A DNA stretch of 63,110 nucleotides, from NCBI GenBank assembly GCA_002118135.1, contig BDIU01000408.1:1-63110 (forward strand). The letters run 5' to 3'. Positions within the stretch are counted from its first letter, which is position 1. Each line of letters begins with the position of its first letter. This document shows positions 22,537 through 33,139 of this stretch, piece by piece. Origin of the DNA: Trebouxia sp. TZW2008. Its lineage: Eukaryota > Chlorophyta > Trebouxiophyceae > Trebouxiales > Trebouxiaceae. Both the position numbers and the translations under genes were made by a program. Under the pieces are notes generated by a model. That model was given only the letters and a program-made list of their open reading frames with translations, was not told the origin of the DNA and made no database searches.

Positions 22537-23158
22537 TTAGTGCTCTGCTCCTGATGTGTTGGCAAGCCCACTGCCTGTCTGTCCCAAAGTGATAGTGGTC
22601 TCAGCTGTGAGTGTATGCTGGTCCTGTGATGCTGTGTGACTAGCAAGCAGTCTTGCTCCTTCTCTCATCTGGTCCACGGTGAGTGACACGCTATCTGCAA
22701 TCTGGACTACCAAGACTGATTGCTATGGCTGAAGTTGCTCCTAGCTGGATCAGAGACTGAATGAGCGGAGGCAAGTGCCTGCTCTTTTCGTGCAGGCTGG
22801 AGTTGCGTCCATTCAACGCCAGAATGGTGTCAGCCTTGGTCTGCTTGACCCTCTCTGCAATTGTAGTGAATCCATAGCTCCATTCTGACCATGCATGTCG
22901 GACTGAGCTGATGTTGCCACTTGTATGATAAAGTGCTGGAGCTTGTATCAGACCAATGTTGCCGCCTTGGGCCTCTGTTGGAAACTCTACATTGACTTTT
23001 GGAGCTGCCGTTTGTACAGGTGCTGTTAAGGCAAGCACATCATCACAGCTGTCCTGCACTATGTTGTGATGTGGGCTGATGATCATTGCTGCCATCTTGT
23101 CAGCAATCAACTGAGCCACACCTCTTGGAATTCCAACTATAGACTTGCCAAAAAGCTA
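22537..23158 (-). CDS. Possible GCR1-like DNA-binding protein
   Basis: The upstream frame (about 23158-22691) reads protein-like from GKSIVGIPRGVAQLIADKM to a SVRHAWSEWSYGF segment. It continues in a second frame that is open to a stop at 22537 and contains VDQMREGARLLASHT. The two probably join across a short intron near 22805-22710, with a weak donor. The SVRHAWSEWSYG...R...PLIQSLIQ pattern recalls the GCR1_C DNA-binding domain (a 'T-V-x-x-x-W-x-E-W-x-x-G' start), which occurs in fungal regulators and next to Crypton-type recombinases. The resemblance is short and may be chance. An upstream exon is needed, because the frame begins after a stop. Confidence 0.4.
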
Positions 23159-23459
23159 TCTCAAGCAGCTTTGCATCTCTGTCAGCAGGACTCCCATAGC
23201 AGGACTCACATCCATCTCTGCTTACTTGTTTGCCCTGTCATGGCTGGACATGACCTGCTGTGCATAGTGGAGACACTCCTGGGTCCTTACTTGTTTGCAA
23301 CTGCATACCTGCAGAACCAGCCCATGATTGGAACAAAGTGTGGTTTGTCAGCAAGCAAGCAGGGGCCTTATGGACTGGCAGTGAGCTTCGAGTTCTGGAT
23401 GGCAAGTTCTGCCAAAAGCATATGCCACTGTACAAGGCTGTGTGCAAGAATCCCTCAGC

Positions 23460-23640
23460 AGCATCACATGAAGGAGTGATTATGATCCAGGACTAATCAT
23501 AATGGCCACCGTGCTGTATCACTTAGCAACCACCATGCGCAGCACGTGTCACTACATCAAGTGTCCAGACATGCTTGCATTGCTGTTATGTGCATTCAAG
23601 TGATGCTCTAAATATGGACCTAGGCTGTGAGATCAATGCA
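23460..23640. repeat. Family B partial unit
   Basis: Contains CACATGAAGGAGTGATT, a CCACCATGCGCAGCACGTGTCA stretch split by substitutions, and GCTTGCATTG. It is closest to the 3' part of the 18.8-19.6 kb array. Confidence 0.65.
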
Positions 23641-23789
23641 CAACAACCACAAGGGCTGGAACATCAATGAACATCTCTGTCTGCATTTAGCACGCAGACA
23701 GCAGCCGTCCACCAAGCACTCTGTTTCTTGTATAAACACAGCCCATATCTTGTAGACAGTGTACTGCTCAAGGCTAGCAGAGGCTCTAC

Positions 23790-24390
23790 ACAAGTAACAG
23801 AGGGCAGCGGAGCTGACAAGTTGCGCCTGAGCTGAGAGCTGACTTGACAACTGGCAGCTTAGCTAACAGCTGAGTTGACAAACTGCACCTGAGCTGACAG
23901 CTGAGTACACAGGTTGCAGCTAAGCTGACAGCTGAGTTGACAAACTGCACCCGAGCTGACAGCTGAGTGCACAACTTGCAACTGAGCTGAGAATCTCAGC
24001 ACGTCAGCTGACAATTGAGTTGAAACTTGAAAGTGAGCTGAGCTGACAGATTGCAGCTGAGCAGACAGACTGTAGAAGAGCTAACAGACTCCACCTGGAG
24101 CTGACAGAGTACAGAGGAGCTGATGATATACATTGGCTGACACACTGCACTCGAGTTGATATAGTAAAGTTGAGCTGACAGTTTGTGGGTGAGGTGACAG
24201 GTTGCAGCATAGCTGATAGGCTCTGGCAGCCCAAGCTGAGAGTCTGCATCTGAGCTGGGCTGACATAGTGCTGCCAGAGCTGACAGATTGCTGATGAGCT
24301 GGTTGTACACATTTGAGTTGACAGACTGCACTTGAAGACAGATTTTAGCTGAGCTAAAGGAGCACAGCCTCACCAGCATAGTTGAGGTGA
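23790..24390. repeat. Family S AGCTGA repeat block
   Basis: About 25 copies in the GAGCTGACAG orientation, opposite to the blocks at 7.1 and 9.2 kb. Within it a short higher-order unit of about 65 bp (GAGTTGACAAACTGCACC...) is repeated two to three times. The 127- and 102-codon minus-strand frames here are repeat translations. Confidence 0.8.
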
Positions 24391-25410
24391 GCTCAAATCA
24401 GTGTTTGCTGGAGACATTTCAGCTTTGATGCACCAATGTCTGAAACGCTGGCTCTTGAAGGTAAGCAAGAGCTGCTTCAAGCAAGCTTGCATCTATGTGG
24501 GGATGGAGCCCAGCACAGTTGATCTGTCCATGTCACAAGGTCCGCTGACATGACCGTGTCATCACTCTGATTGTCAGCACATCCTGCATATGTCTGTGGC
24601 CGCATCCCACTGCCATCTGTGGGGTACATACGCAACTCCACACCTGCTTTGCCACTTGGATGTGTTTGACATCAAGTGTACCTTGACCTACGGATGCTAC
24701 ACACCTCATTTGCCATGTTGCGGCTCTCAAAGCATTGATGACGCTTGACAGGCAAGCTTTGCTCCATGACATGAGCTTGAGAGCTTTCTTGTCTAGTAGT
24801 GTCACCTGTGTTGAACAGCAGTTGGTCACTATAGCTCACGTCACCTAGATGCCCTGCTGCATACAAGTACGCAAAGGTGGGCAGCATGCTGCTTGATTGA
24901 CAGTGCAGCCGTGCTGTTGTTGTGCTGCACGTGCGAACCACTGCCAACTCAATTTTGTCGCCAACTGATTGACGTGTTGCGGAGTGTCTGCTTGAGCTGT
25001 TGGAGCACTGCTTGTATTTACAAGTGCAATGGGATCATGGATTCAAGACTGTGTCTGGCGTCTGCTGCTGACGTCTCAAGTGACACTTCTGACTTTGTGG
25101 GCCGGAGAAGCTACTGAAACCGTTGCAGAATGTTGGCAGATCTAGCGCCTTCCAAATCAAGCAAGTGTGACCCTGCTTGTGGCCCAAGGCTATGCAATCA
25201 GGATTGCATTCTCCCAGCATGCTGCTTATAAGTGGGTACCACAAGTCAGACACAGCATGTGTGTCCTTGTCAGTCACATGTGATATCGAAGACCTGCTAC
25301 AAGTGAAGCCATACCAGCTTCATGCAGGAACCTGGTCAAGACAGGTTCGAGACAGGCCTCTTGCCTGTGGAAGACTATTCTACACATATGCAATGCTGCA
25401 TGTATAGACG
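24391..25410. other. Unresolved region with competing short frames
   Basis: Frames of 70-98 codons occur on both strands (for example minus 25277-25035 and 24829-24533, plus 24893-25117) but neither strand is favoured by motifs or splice logic. No repeat family was recognised. It may hold decayed exons. Confidence 0.25.
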
Positions 25411-25424
25411 TTTAGGGTTTAGGG
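25411..25424 (+). repeat. Second interstitial telomere-type repeat
   Basis: Two perfect TTTAGGG units, immediately before a short tandem repeat and about 125 bp before the start of a gene. Confidence 0.7.
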
Positions 25425-25436
25425 TCTGTCATCAGC

Positions 25437-25540
25437 GTGTCACCTTTCTGTCACCCCTGTGTCACCCAAGCTGTCACCCTGCTGTCACCCTGATGTCACC
25501 CTGCTGTCACCCTGCTGACACTCTACTGCCACACTCAGGT
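25437..25540 (+). repeat. Short tandem repeat (CTGTCACCCTG)
   Basis: About nine near-perfect units of 10-12 bp of the type CTGTCACCCTG. The sequence is open in the frame of the downstream gene but is most likely untranslated leader. A related complementary tract (GACAGC...GGTGACAGC) occurs near 11490-11570. Confidence 0.8.
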
Positions 25541-25549
25541 CTGCCCGCG

Positions 25550-26050
25550 ATGAAGGGGGAAAAGATCTTTTTCTGCTGCAAACTGGGCTGCGCTTACTCG
25601 CTGCTTGGGCCTTCCCTGCACAAACAGTGTTACACAGACAAGTCGGCGTTCTACGGACGGCATAAAGACTGTGCTGCGGGCTTCTGCTATGTCACACTTA
25701 GTGCAGCTCAGGACAAGGGGTGCACTCTAGTGCAGAGCAAAGGAGGGCGTCCAAGCACTCTCACGGTGCCTGAAGGGGTGCAGCTATCGGCGTTAGCCAC
25801 CAAGGTACTAGACGCTCAGCTAGTCTTGCTTGCTACCAGAGTGACTGTTTCGCCCGAGGCTTACGATCAGCGCAGGTCAACAGCGTCAAGCGAGAGGGAC
25901 ATGACTCACAGGCATGTTCCAATCCACCACACAACAAGAGACGCAATGCTTCTGATCCTGAAGTCGGCCTGGCTGGCCGTTTCACGAACCCTTTGCAGGT
26001 CTGTCAGTTGCACATGTGCTTTGCAGAACAGTCCAAGCACACTTGTTTGA
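25550..26050 (+). CDS. Cys-rich FYG-module protein, copy 1
   Basis: 166 residues from the ATG after the short tandem repeat. Residues 8-49 carry Cys at 9/10, 14, 27, 41 and 46 and an F-Y-G at 34-36. The protein at 33255-33656 matches this layout almost position by position, so the module is a family within this element and probably binds zinc. Downstream is a GGRPSTLTVPEG stretch and a helical segment. A donor-like CAG/GTCTGT at 25998 suggests the coding sequence continues by splicing rather than ending at the stop at 26050. It sits directly before a JmjC gene, as does its relative, and could even be that gene's first exon. No named family is recognised. Confidence 0.65.
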   Translation: MKGEKIFFCCKLGCAYSLLGPSLHKQCYTDKSAFYGRHKDCAAGFCYVTLSAAQDKGCTLVQSKGGRPSTLTVPEGVQLSALATKVLDAQLVLLATRVTVSPEAYDQRRSTASSERDMTHRHVPIHHTTRDAMLLILKSAWLAVSRTLCRSVSCTCALQNSPSTLV

Positions 26051-26288
26051 CAGGCACAAGCAAGCATTGCAGTGCGCTGAGGCTTTCATTGTTGTCATGG
26101 TCACGGCTCAGGGTCTGGACAGCATGATGTTGACTTGACAAGGTGTGCAGGCAGGCGGTGCAGCCTCTTGTCAAACAGGGCCTGTACAATCCACCCAGCA
26201 CCTCCTCACAGCAGCTACCTGGCAGGTAGCCATGCGCTTTGCACTGGCCTGGACTTCAAAGGCATTGTGCTTACAGACTGTTTGACCA

Positions 26289-26640
26289 TTGCTGCAGGTA
26301 CTTGACACCTTCAATTTGCCTTGCAAAACTGCAGCCTGGCAGGCAGCCATGCTGGCTGGGTGGCAGCATTCAGCGCAGCAGCGCGTGCAATCTGTCACAG
26401 CACCCAGAGCAAAAGACTTCAAAGCATGCCATCAAGCAAGGCAAGCAGCAGCTGCTTTGCTGAAGTTTCTAGTGCACAAAGCGCCCAATGATGGTGATTT
26501 GAGGCAGACTGTGTGGACCCACATGAAGGACCTGCAGAGCCTGACAGGGACCCAGAGCACTGAGATGCAAACTGTTGTCTTTGACAGTAATGAGGCAGGC
26601 ATATTGCACCAACACCTGCGAGCAGACTCTGACGAGGTAC
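26289..26640 (+). CDS. Possible 5' exon of the first JmjC gene
   Basis: The frame is open for about 115 codons, Ala/Gln-rich and helical (AAWQAAMLAGWQHSAQQ; QARQAAAALLKFL). It reaches a donor-like GAG/GTACAG near 26635. It lies just before the JmjC coding sequence and on the same strand, but no phase-compatible join could be made. It may be a separate exon or a non-contiguous part of the gene. Confidence 0.35.
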
Positions 26641-26649
26641 AGGCTGCAG

Positions 26650-28133
26650 ATGTTGCTTACTGATAGCGTTGCAGTTTCTCATCACCAAAACTGTGATGTC
26701 TTGTTGGTGAGACCCTCACAAGATGTAAGCTTGCTGGGGTCTGCTCGTCTTTGCATCCCTTGCGGTGCTGGCCTGCAGGTTGTAGCCAGCAAAGGCTTCA
26801 TTCTGGCCCATTGCAGCCAGCTGAATCTTGCTGAACAAGAGAAGTTTCTTCGCTTGCTTCAGCATGCCACGCACATCAACACCTTCCCTGGTTTGCAATC
26901 TGTCAATGCGAATGGTGGATTTTGGAACCATCAAAAAGATAAGCAAGACTATGTTCCTCTGTCAGAGTTCATCATCTCTTCATTGGCAGTGGAGTTGGCC
27001 TCAGATCAGTTGGCTGATGCATGGGGCATCCGCCTGGGGTCAACAGCTGATGTCAGTTGCTTTAGGGAAGCTCTTGCTGTGAATTTGCCCAGTAGCCTGC
27101 TTGTTCGGTACGAGCCTGAGCTCAACATCACCCACAGGCCAGATCATCTTAGATTGCTAGAGAATCAGAGCAGCAGCCTCATCACTTCCCATGCAGCACA
27201 GCTGCCAGAGTGTGGTTACTACAATGATGAAGGCGATGAGCAAAGCACTGTTGACTACCGATTATGTCCAGCAGTCACTCAAGATGCCAGCTTGTGCAGC
27301 ATGGGGTCAGCTAGTGCAGTGAGTCAGTCTGATGATTGGTGTGGTGAGTGCATCAGGCGCAGACCTGAGCGGCTGTCCATGTCACCTGCTGTAGATTCTG
27401 GAGCCATAATTGTCAGCGAGTTGGGGACATCAGTACCCTGGCATGTCGAGGATAATTGCAGGTCCAATGCATTCATTGCTATGAAATTTGTTGACTGACC
27501 ATGCAAAGCATCATAGCTATGTATGGTCTTCAGGGGTTCGTTCAACCACTTGCTGTTCGGGGCTGCCAAGATCTGGTATCTTGCTCCACCTGACTTTGGG
27601 GCCAAGTTGACAGCAAAGCTGGGAACACAGACACCTGCTCAGCTCTTCACCAAGACCTTGTTCACACAATTGTCTGGAGCAGAGTTGAGGGAAATGGGTG
27701 TGCGCCGTGTCTTGCAGCAACCTGGATATATGATGCTCACTTGCGCGGTGAGTGTTTGCCCTAGTATGAATGACTTGTCTCGCTTATCACCTGTAAAATC
27801 AGCTGGCTAGCAGAGTACTACAGCCTGGCTGAATTAGAATACAATCAAAGTCTCTGAAACAACATATAGCACTGGGTCATGACAACTGGCATGGCGCAGG
27901 GATACACCTGGCACGCAACCTGTTCTATAGGGTTCAGCATTGCAGAAGCAAGCAATTTCTTCAACCATGGCATGGGCTTGACAGTTGGTGAAACGACAGA
28001 AATGTACTCAGAGCTTCACAAGATGGCAGAACAGGCATGTCAACAGCACCCACAGCTTTCTGAGGATGTAAAGGTTGTTGCTAATGAGGCAGACAAAATG
28101 TTGTCAGGGGCTAGGGATTGCCAGCTTCTTTAG
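26650..28133 (+). CDS. JmjC histone-demethylase-like protein 1
   Basis: Exons 26650-27461, 27534-27747 and 27900-28133, with introns of 72 and 152 nt. The joined frame is open for 419 residues. It contains a JmjC domain at about residues 255-360 with all expected residues: iron ligands H265, E267 (WHVED) and H347 (GYTWHATCSIGF), plus N275 and K283 (GSFN, GAAKIWY). The spacing H-to-N of 10 and H-to-K of 18 is the same as in KDM4-type enzymes, where the Lys binds 2-oxoglutarate. Such enzymes oxidatively demethylate histone lysines in the nucleus. The N-terminal 250 residues have no recognised JmjN or finger, so substrate is unknown. The 5' end is uncertain: the frame is open upstream, and Cys-rich and Ala/Gln-rich exons precede it. 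Confidence 0.88.
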
Positions 28134-28300
28134 CATGTCAGTGCTGAGACTCACACATTATCACAACACATTGACAAGCTTGTGTGCAACTTTGCTGTTG
28201 ACAAAGCATGAGGTGCACGCTCTGTACATCATAGTCTACAAGCTTTTTGCTACATTCTGACACGTTCTCTACAATGTAATGGTTAAGGCTATGACATGCC

Positions 28301-28570
28301 CTAAATGCGTATAGCACTTGACACATCCAGACTCATCACACCATCACGACTTAAGCCTGTAATTTGTCCAGCAAAAGTAAGACATGCTGCTAGATTCCGT
28401 CTTGAAGCCCCCTCACTATGCGACAGCAGCACATGCGTATGTTCAGTGAGTTCATGTGTTATGCTGATGCACAACACGGCGCCATCCTCTGCAAAATAAA
28501 ATGTGTATTCCCTTCTTGCGCAGATGCACATAATGTTGGTGTTTGCTTGCCGAAGCTTCATAAACCTCAT
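28301..28570 (-). CDS. Hypothetical small protein
   Basis: 89 residues from an ATG, convergent with the JmjC gene. It looks protein-like, with a REYTFYFAEDGAVLCISI strand-rich segment and a polar SHSEGASRRNL stretch. No family recognised. The opposite strand also has a 64-codon frame, which seems less natural. Confidence 0.4.
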   Translation of the reverse strand: MRFMKLRQANTNIMCICARREYTFYFAEDGAVLCISITHELTEHTHVLLSHSEGASRRNLAACLTFAGQITGLSRDGVMSLDVSSAIRI

Positions 28571-28781
28571 TGATGAATGAGGTTTTAGACCCCTGAGAGA
28601 ATCAACAATCTTGATGCACGGTCAGCCTGTCAAGACAGCTGCTATGATTCCGTTCCAAGTGAGGTCGATTTCAATAGGCGACTGCTTGAAAGCAGCCTAC
28701 TGTAATCCGCCTGATTCAGTGTTGAACAGTGCAATGACATCTAGTTTCAATCAAGAGGCAAATGCCATGTGTACAACATGA

Positions 28782-28988
28782 TCACATTTTCCCCAAAGTT
28801 TCTGTGAAGATCGGCAAGACTCCGCTCCCTAATCTCAATAGCCGACCTTTGATTTTTACTAGAACATCGCCGTGGTCATGGTAGTAATCATCGGCATACC
28901 TTCTTGGTAATTCTGCCGATTGAGTTGCCGTTCGCCAGGTTGATCCATGGTCAGTCAGCTCTGCCCTCAAAGCCCTGTGGTTCCCCAA
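28782..28988 (-). CDS. Hypothetical exon
   Basis: A 68-codon minus-strand frame with charged residues followed by GDVLVKIKGRLLRLGSG, a basic strand-like segment. It could be an upstream exon of the 28570-28301 gene. No family recognised. Confidence 0.3.
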   Translation of the reverse strand: MGNHRALRAELTDHGSTWRTATQSAELPRRYADDYYHDHGDVLVKIKGRLLRLGSGVLPIFTETLGKM

Positions 28989-29224
28989 GCCAGTACCGCT
29001 CTAGTTGTACCTACTAGAGACGCATGGCCGGAATCACATCCTTGCAATGGCAATTTCTTGATGTGGCATTCACGATACATATATTCAAATGACAATCTAG
29101 CAAGCAAGTTCTGCTGATGTGCTGTATGTCACAATCAATGAAGACCACTGTTTGTGATCGTTGAGTCCAATACTAGAAGACCGACCCTCTTTGGCAGCGT
29201 CAATTTTGTTTTTGCAACTTACAT

Positions 29225-29645
29225 ATGAGGAGACAGACTACAGCTCAGCCAACATGATGCAACTTGCATGCCAAATTTGATCTCAGCTGACAGGGGCCAG
29301 CTGAGCTGACACCTGCATCGACAAGTTGCAGCTGAGCTGACAGACCAAATATGAGGAGACAGACTACAGCTCAGCCGACATGATGCAACTTGCATGCCAA
29401 ATTTGATCTCAGCTGACAGGGTGCAGCTGAGCTAACGGCTGACTTGACAAGTTGCAGCTAAGCTGACAGACCACAGCTCCAGCTAAGCTGACAGACCACA
29501 GCTCAGTCAAACACGATGCAGCTGAGGTGACAAGTCTCATCTGAGCTGACAGGGTGCAGCTGAGCTGACATGTTGCAACCAACCAGACACGTTGCAAGTG
29601 AGCTGACAGCTGAGTTGCCATGTTGCAGCTGGTCTTGTGCCTAGC
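29225..29645. repeat. Family S block with internal duplication
   Basis: A ~120-bp segment starting ATGAGGAGACAGACTACAGC occurs at about 29226 and again at about 29349, so recent tandem duplication is superimposed on the older 20-bp repeat. The orientation is CAGCTGAGCTGACA. Confidence 0.8.
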
Positions 29646-29869
29646 AATGTGTGTCACTGACAGACCAATACACTAGTGTGTTGCCACACACCAATGATCG
29701 CTTGTGCTATGAAAGTGAGCAGCTGCTTGTATGAACGTCAATTTGTCCATCTTACAACGCATATTTTCAGACTCGATACAGTCGGCGATGCTACACAAGA
29801 TTCAAATCACCTAACCATCACTGACTTTTTTCCAGTTCATAGTCAAACCAGTTGCAACTACTTTTTACA

Positions 29870-30177
29870 TGTCTAGCTTTCCTGAACATCCCTGTCCATG
29901 TTTGATGCCCATGTTTGATGCCTGGGCAATCTTGTATGTGGAGCAAACGTGGCAAGCAGGACACACTTGAGGGTGATTGCAGCTGCAGCCAGACATCCAA
30001 GAGCCTTTGTGCAATCAATGCACGCTTTTGCACACAATTGTTTCCATGGTACTTGCATCGAGCGATTACCTCTGCTGTTGGCTGGCTGATCCATGCAGGA
30101 AACCCAGTTGCTTGTGCAAGATTTGAATTGTTTGATTGGGAATTCTTAGCAGTTTGTGTGGGCACCATTTGTAGCAA
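29870..30177 (-). CDS. Possible downstream exon of the RRM gene
   Basis: A minus-strand frame that is hydrophilic and protein-like from its start (TAKNSQSNNSNLAQATGFPA) to about WLQLQ. It lies 3' of the RRM gene on the same strand, so it may be a later exon. The opposite strand has a hydrophobic 118-codon frame that cannot be excluded. Confidence 0.3.
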
Positions 30178-30616
30178 TTTTGCTCAATGCTGTTTTGCAC
30201 TTTTGGGTTTGCCAAGTCCGCAAGCCGCGTCAATTGGTGCAGAGCTATCTAGGCTTGGCTTACGTGTGTGAAAAGCTGGTGAATGTCTCGCCATATTGAC
30301 AAAGTAAGCACGGCATCTGGCAACATACTTTGAGGCACCTCATCATAAGAAAGCAAATGCCTCGATAGTCCTCACTTTCCAAGCTGCAAGGGCAGCTGGC
30401 TGGACCAGGCATCTGTGGTAGCTTGATGTGCAAAAGCTGCAGTGTTTCCTAGTAGGCAGTCTGGTGGACTAGTATGATGCTGAGTGCGGTCTTCAGCAAT
30501 GCTAATAGATTGCAATGGCTGCAACAACATTCAAAGGAGTCAGCTGCATGTCCCAACCAGAGAGTGTACATCCCAACCTGAGACAAAGATACCTGAGTGC
30601 CTGTGCGCCTCTCAGC

Positions 30617-30895
30617 TTAAGCCCACGCCTGGTGAGCACAGTGGAAGCTGTCAAAGGTCACCAAGCAATAGCTTCCACGCCTGAAACGTGAACCACCTGG
30701 AATGTAGACATCCAGGACTTTGCCCCATCGTGTGAAATAATCCCGAACTTGGTCCACTGCAAGTTTGTCTGGGGACGCTACATACAAGCGTGGTCCAGCA
30801 CCATACTGTTGCTGTGGAGGTGCTGCTGCATTGAGCTTTTGGTTATGTGATCCCACTATCACACCAATTGCTGCTGATGCCATTTGTCTACTCAT
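30617..30895 (-). CDS. RRM RNA-binding protein
   Basis: 92 residues from ATG. After a ~30-residue leader with a PPQQQYG stretch comes an RRM: RNP2-type strand PRLYVASPD, the helix VDQVRDYFTRWGKVLDVYIP, and the RNP1-type strand FRRGSYCLVTF followed by AHQAW. The RNP1 aromatic at the central position is Tyr and the last is Phe, compatible with RNA binding. The second helix is cut short by the stop, and a splice near its end (CACCAG before GC, or a nearby GT) may add the rest. RRM proteins bind single-stranded RNA in splicing, transport or stability. Confidence 0.8.
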   Translation of the reverse strand: MSRQMASAAIGVIVGSHNQKLNAAAPPQQQYGAGPRLYVASPDKLAVDQVRDYFTRWGKVLDVYIPGGSRFRRGSYCLVTFDSFHCAHQAWA

Positions 30896-31042
30896 CTGAG
30901 AAGCGAATCTGCTTCAGGATCTACCTCCTTTACTGATTGGGCTGCTCACACACTATTGCTTTTCATGGCATAAACTATCTTTGCATGACAAGCAAGCAAG
31001 GCCGTTGCAAATCTTGCCTATTTTTCTCTTCTGGTGACTACA

Positions 31043-32095
31043 ATGTCAGGAATGCATTGCAGGAGACACCTTTGCAATCAAGAGGATGACTGGGAGAAGA
31101 GACGTCTGGCTGCTGTCAAGCGACTCAACAAGTCCAACACAAGGGGCAGACAAACTCAGCCACAACCATGGACATTGCAATACTACATGCTGGAATGGCA
31201 TGAGCATGAGTGGAGGCTCAAACCATTGCCTCATCCAGTGAAAAGCACACATGACCGCCTCAAGTATGCTGCTGAGCATGAGTGGAGCACCCTTGCCTTG
31301 CAGACACAGGTGTTTGCTTGCATTTCTGGGCAGTCACACTGACATCCCTTTTGGTCTCAAAAGGAACATAAAGTTCATGTCTCAGTAGTATGACATATGA
31401 ATCAACAGCTCACTTGTTCCAAATGTGGCTATTGCACAAAGCAGATTGGACATTACAACAGGCATGTCAAGAAACCAGGGGGATGCAAGCGGAAGGAGAT
31501 GGAGAATTGTGCTCATTGTCACAAGAATTTTGCAGTAAATGGCTCTGGGCTGAGAAAGCATGCTTGCTTAGCCACTGATCTGTTGCCATTTAATACACGT
31601 CTTTCAGCTGATTGCACAAGATCTGTTGATGTGGCTTTGTTGCAGCTACAGAAGTTGAGTAAGTACCACCTCAAGCAGCTTGGGTTTGCTGACTTAGACC
31701 CCTTGAATGTGGCTGTTGCCGCAATACGATATTTGCACCTCAATCCTGCACAGAGTCAGAACATCACCCCTTGCCAGCACAGTGCCAAGAAATTTGACAT
31801 TGTGCAGCGCTGTTGCGGTGTTCTTGTGTGGGTTCCTTGGCCTAAGGATGATATCTTACCTATCTTGCTGGATGAAGCTGCTGACATTGTCGAGGGACTT
31901 GCAGAAGCTGTGCCATCAAAGCTCCCAAAACGACAGGCAGGACACCTGAAAGGCTATGTGAACCATGTCTTGCGGCCATGCTGGAAGAGCAATCATCCAG
32001 AATGGTATGAGGAGATGTATAGAAGGCAACGCCCAAATCTGGTAGAGAACAGGGATGCTGTGTGTGCTGCTGTAACTGCACTTGACTTCAGGTGA
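31043..32095 (+). CDS. C2H2-like zinc-finger protein (two exons)
   Basis: Exons 31043-31309 and 31409-32095, with a 99-nt intron in phase 0; the joined frame gives 317 residues. Exon 1 is basic and polar (RGRQTQPQPWTLQYYMLEWH). Exon 2 begins with two consecutive Cys/His modules: C-x2-C...H-x3-H (CSKCGYCTKQIGHYNRH) and C-x2-C...H-x-C (CAHCHKNFAVNGSGLRKHAC). A helical C-terminal region follows, with no recognised fold. A donor-like TTCAG/GTGATG overlaps the stop, so a further exon is possible. A DNA-binding role is likely from the fingers, but target and function are unknown. Confidence 0.72.
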
Positions 32096-32424
32096 TGCAA
32101 CGGACTGGGTTGCATGCATGGGTAGAGTAGTGTGCACGTGGAGCCTGTTATTGTGAGTGGTCTGTGCATCGAATGTATATGTCATGTGTCAAACGTGCCA
32201 TCTTCACTTTACTTGCCAAAGCTCTGTCACTGGATTCGACTGCTGTGTGTTCCTAATCTGTCGGCCAGCTCAAACACAAAGATTCCAAGTTTCTTCTGAG
32301 TGATCTGGAGCCTGTTGAAAGGCTATCATGGGCTTATTTGCTTGGTTGCATAACCATAATCCACTATTAGGTCACCGGTCTGACCAGCAAATCATCAGCT
32401 GGCAGCATTGTGAGACACCTGTTG

Positions 32425-32940
32425 CTAGATATTCAATTATTCAAAGGTTTGCCAGATTTCTGATTGAACTATTTAGCTGTTGCAAGTTGAGGGTTTTCAA
32501 CCATTTTCTTTGGTGAAAAAAAGAAATCGAATATTCAATTATGACATGTAGGATGTTGTGCCTTATCAAGGGCCAGTCTGGCTTCGTTTCTCTTGCGGAA
32601 TATCCAATATCCACAGTGGTTCCCCTTGATTTGAGCAGTGCATCATCCTGTATCTGCCAGCATTGTATGTGAATCAAAGTTTGCCAGATATTCAATCATT
32701 GAATATTCAGCAAGTTCTCACGACTTTACTTGAGACAATTCTATTGTTGCATGTTGAGGTTTTCCGATCAACCTTTTTTTGGGAAAGAAAATATATCGAA
32801 TATTGAATTTTAATATGAAATATTCTGCTGCTGATTCAGGGCCGGTCTGGCTTGGTTTCTCTTGTGGCATATCCATTATCCACCATGTTTGTCATTGATG
32901 TGAGCAGTGAATCAACATGCACCTGCCTGTGTGGCATGAA
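32425..32940. repeat. ~270-bp tandem duplication, AT-rich
   Basis: Two diverged copies with shared landmarks GGGCC(A/G)GTCTGGCTT, TTTCTCTTG and TTGA(T/G)GTGAGCAGTG at about 32570-32660 and 32840-32930. Each is preceded by AT-rich ATTCAAT/GAATATT motifs. Non-coding. Confidence 0.7.
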
Positions 32941-33139
32941 AGCTCGTGATGGCGTCTTCTGCCTCTTTAAGAAAGTCTACCATGTCTTGCTGCGGCTGCC
33001 TGTGGGGCATCTCTTCAAAGTTGGATTTCAGTCGATTATCGAGCAGCGGTGTTTCCCATCGTCGTCAGTTGCCATTGATGGCGCAGGAAGGGCTTGATAA
33101 GGGTAGCTTGGCAGATCTTCGTTCAAGCTAGCTGTCATA

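Noticed and set aside
23066..23479. 137-codon plus-strand frame
   Set aside because: It overlaps the more convincing minus-strand exon and has low-complexity, Cys/His-rich composition typical of a mirror frame.
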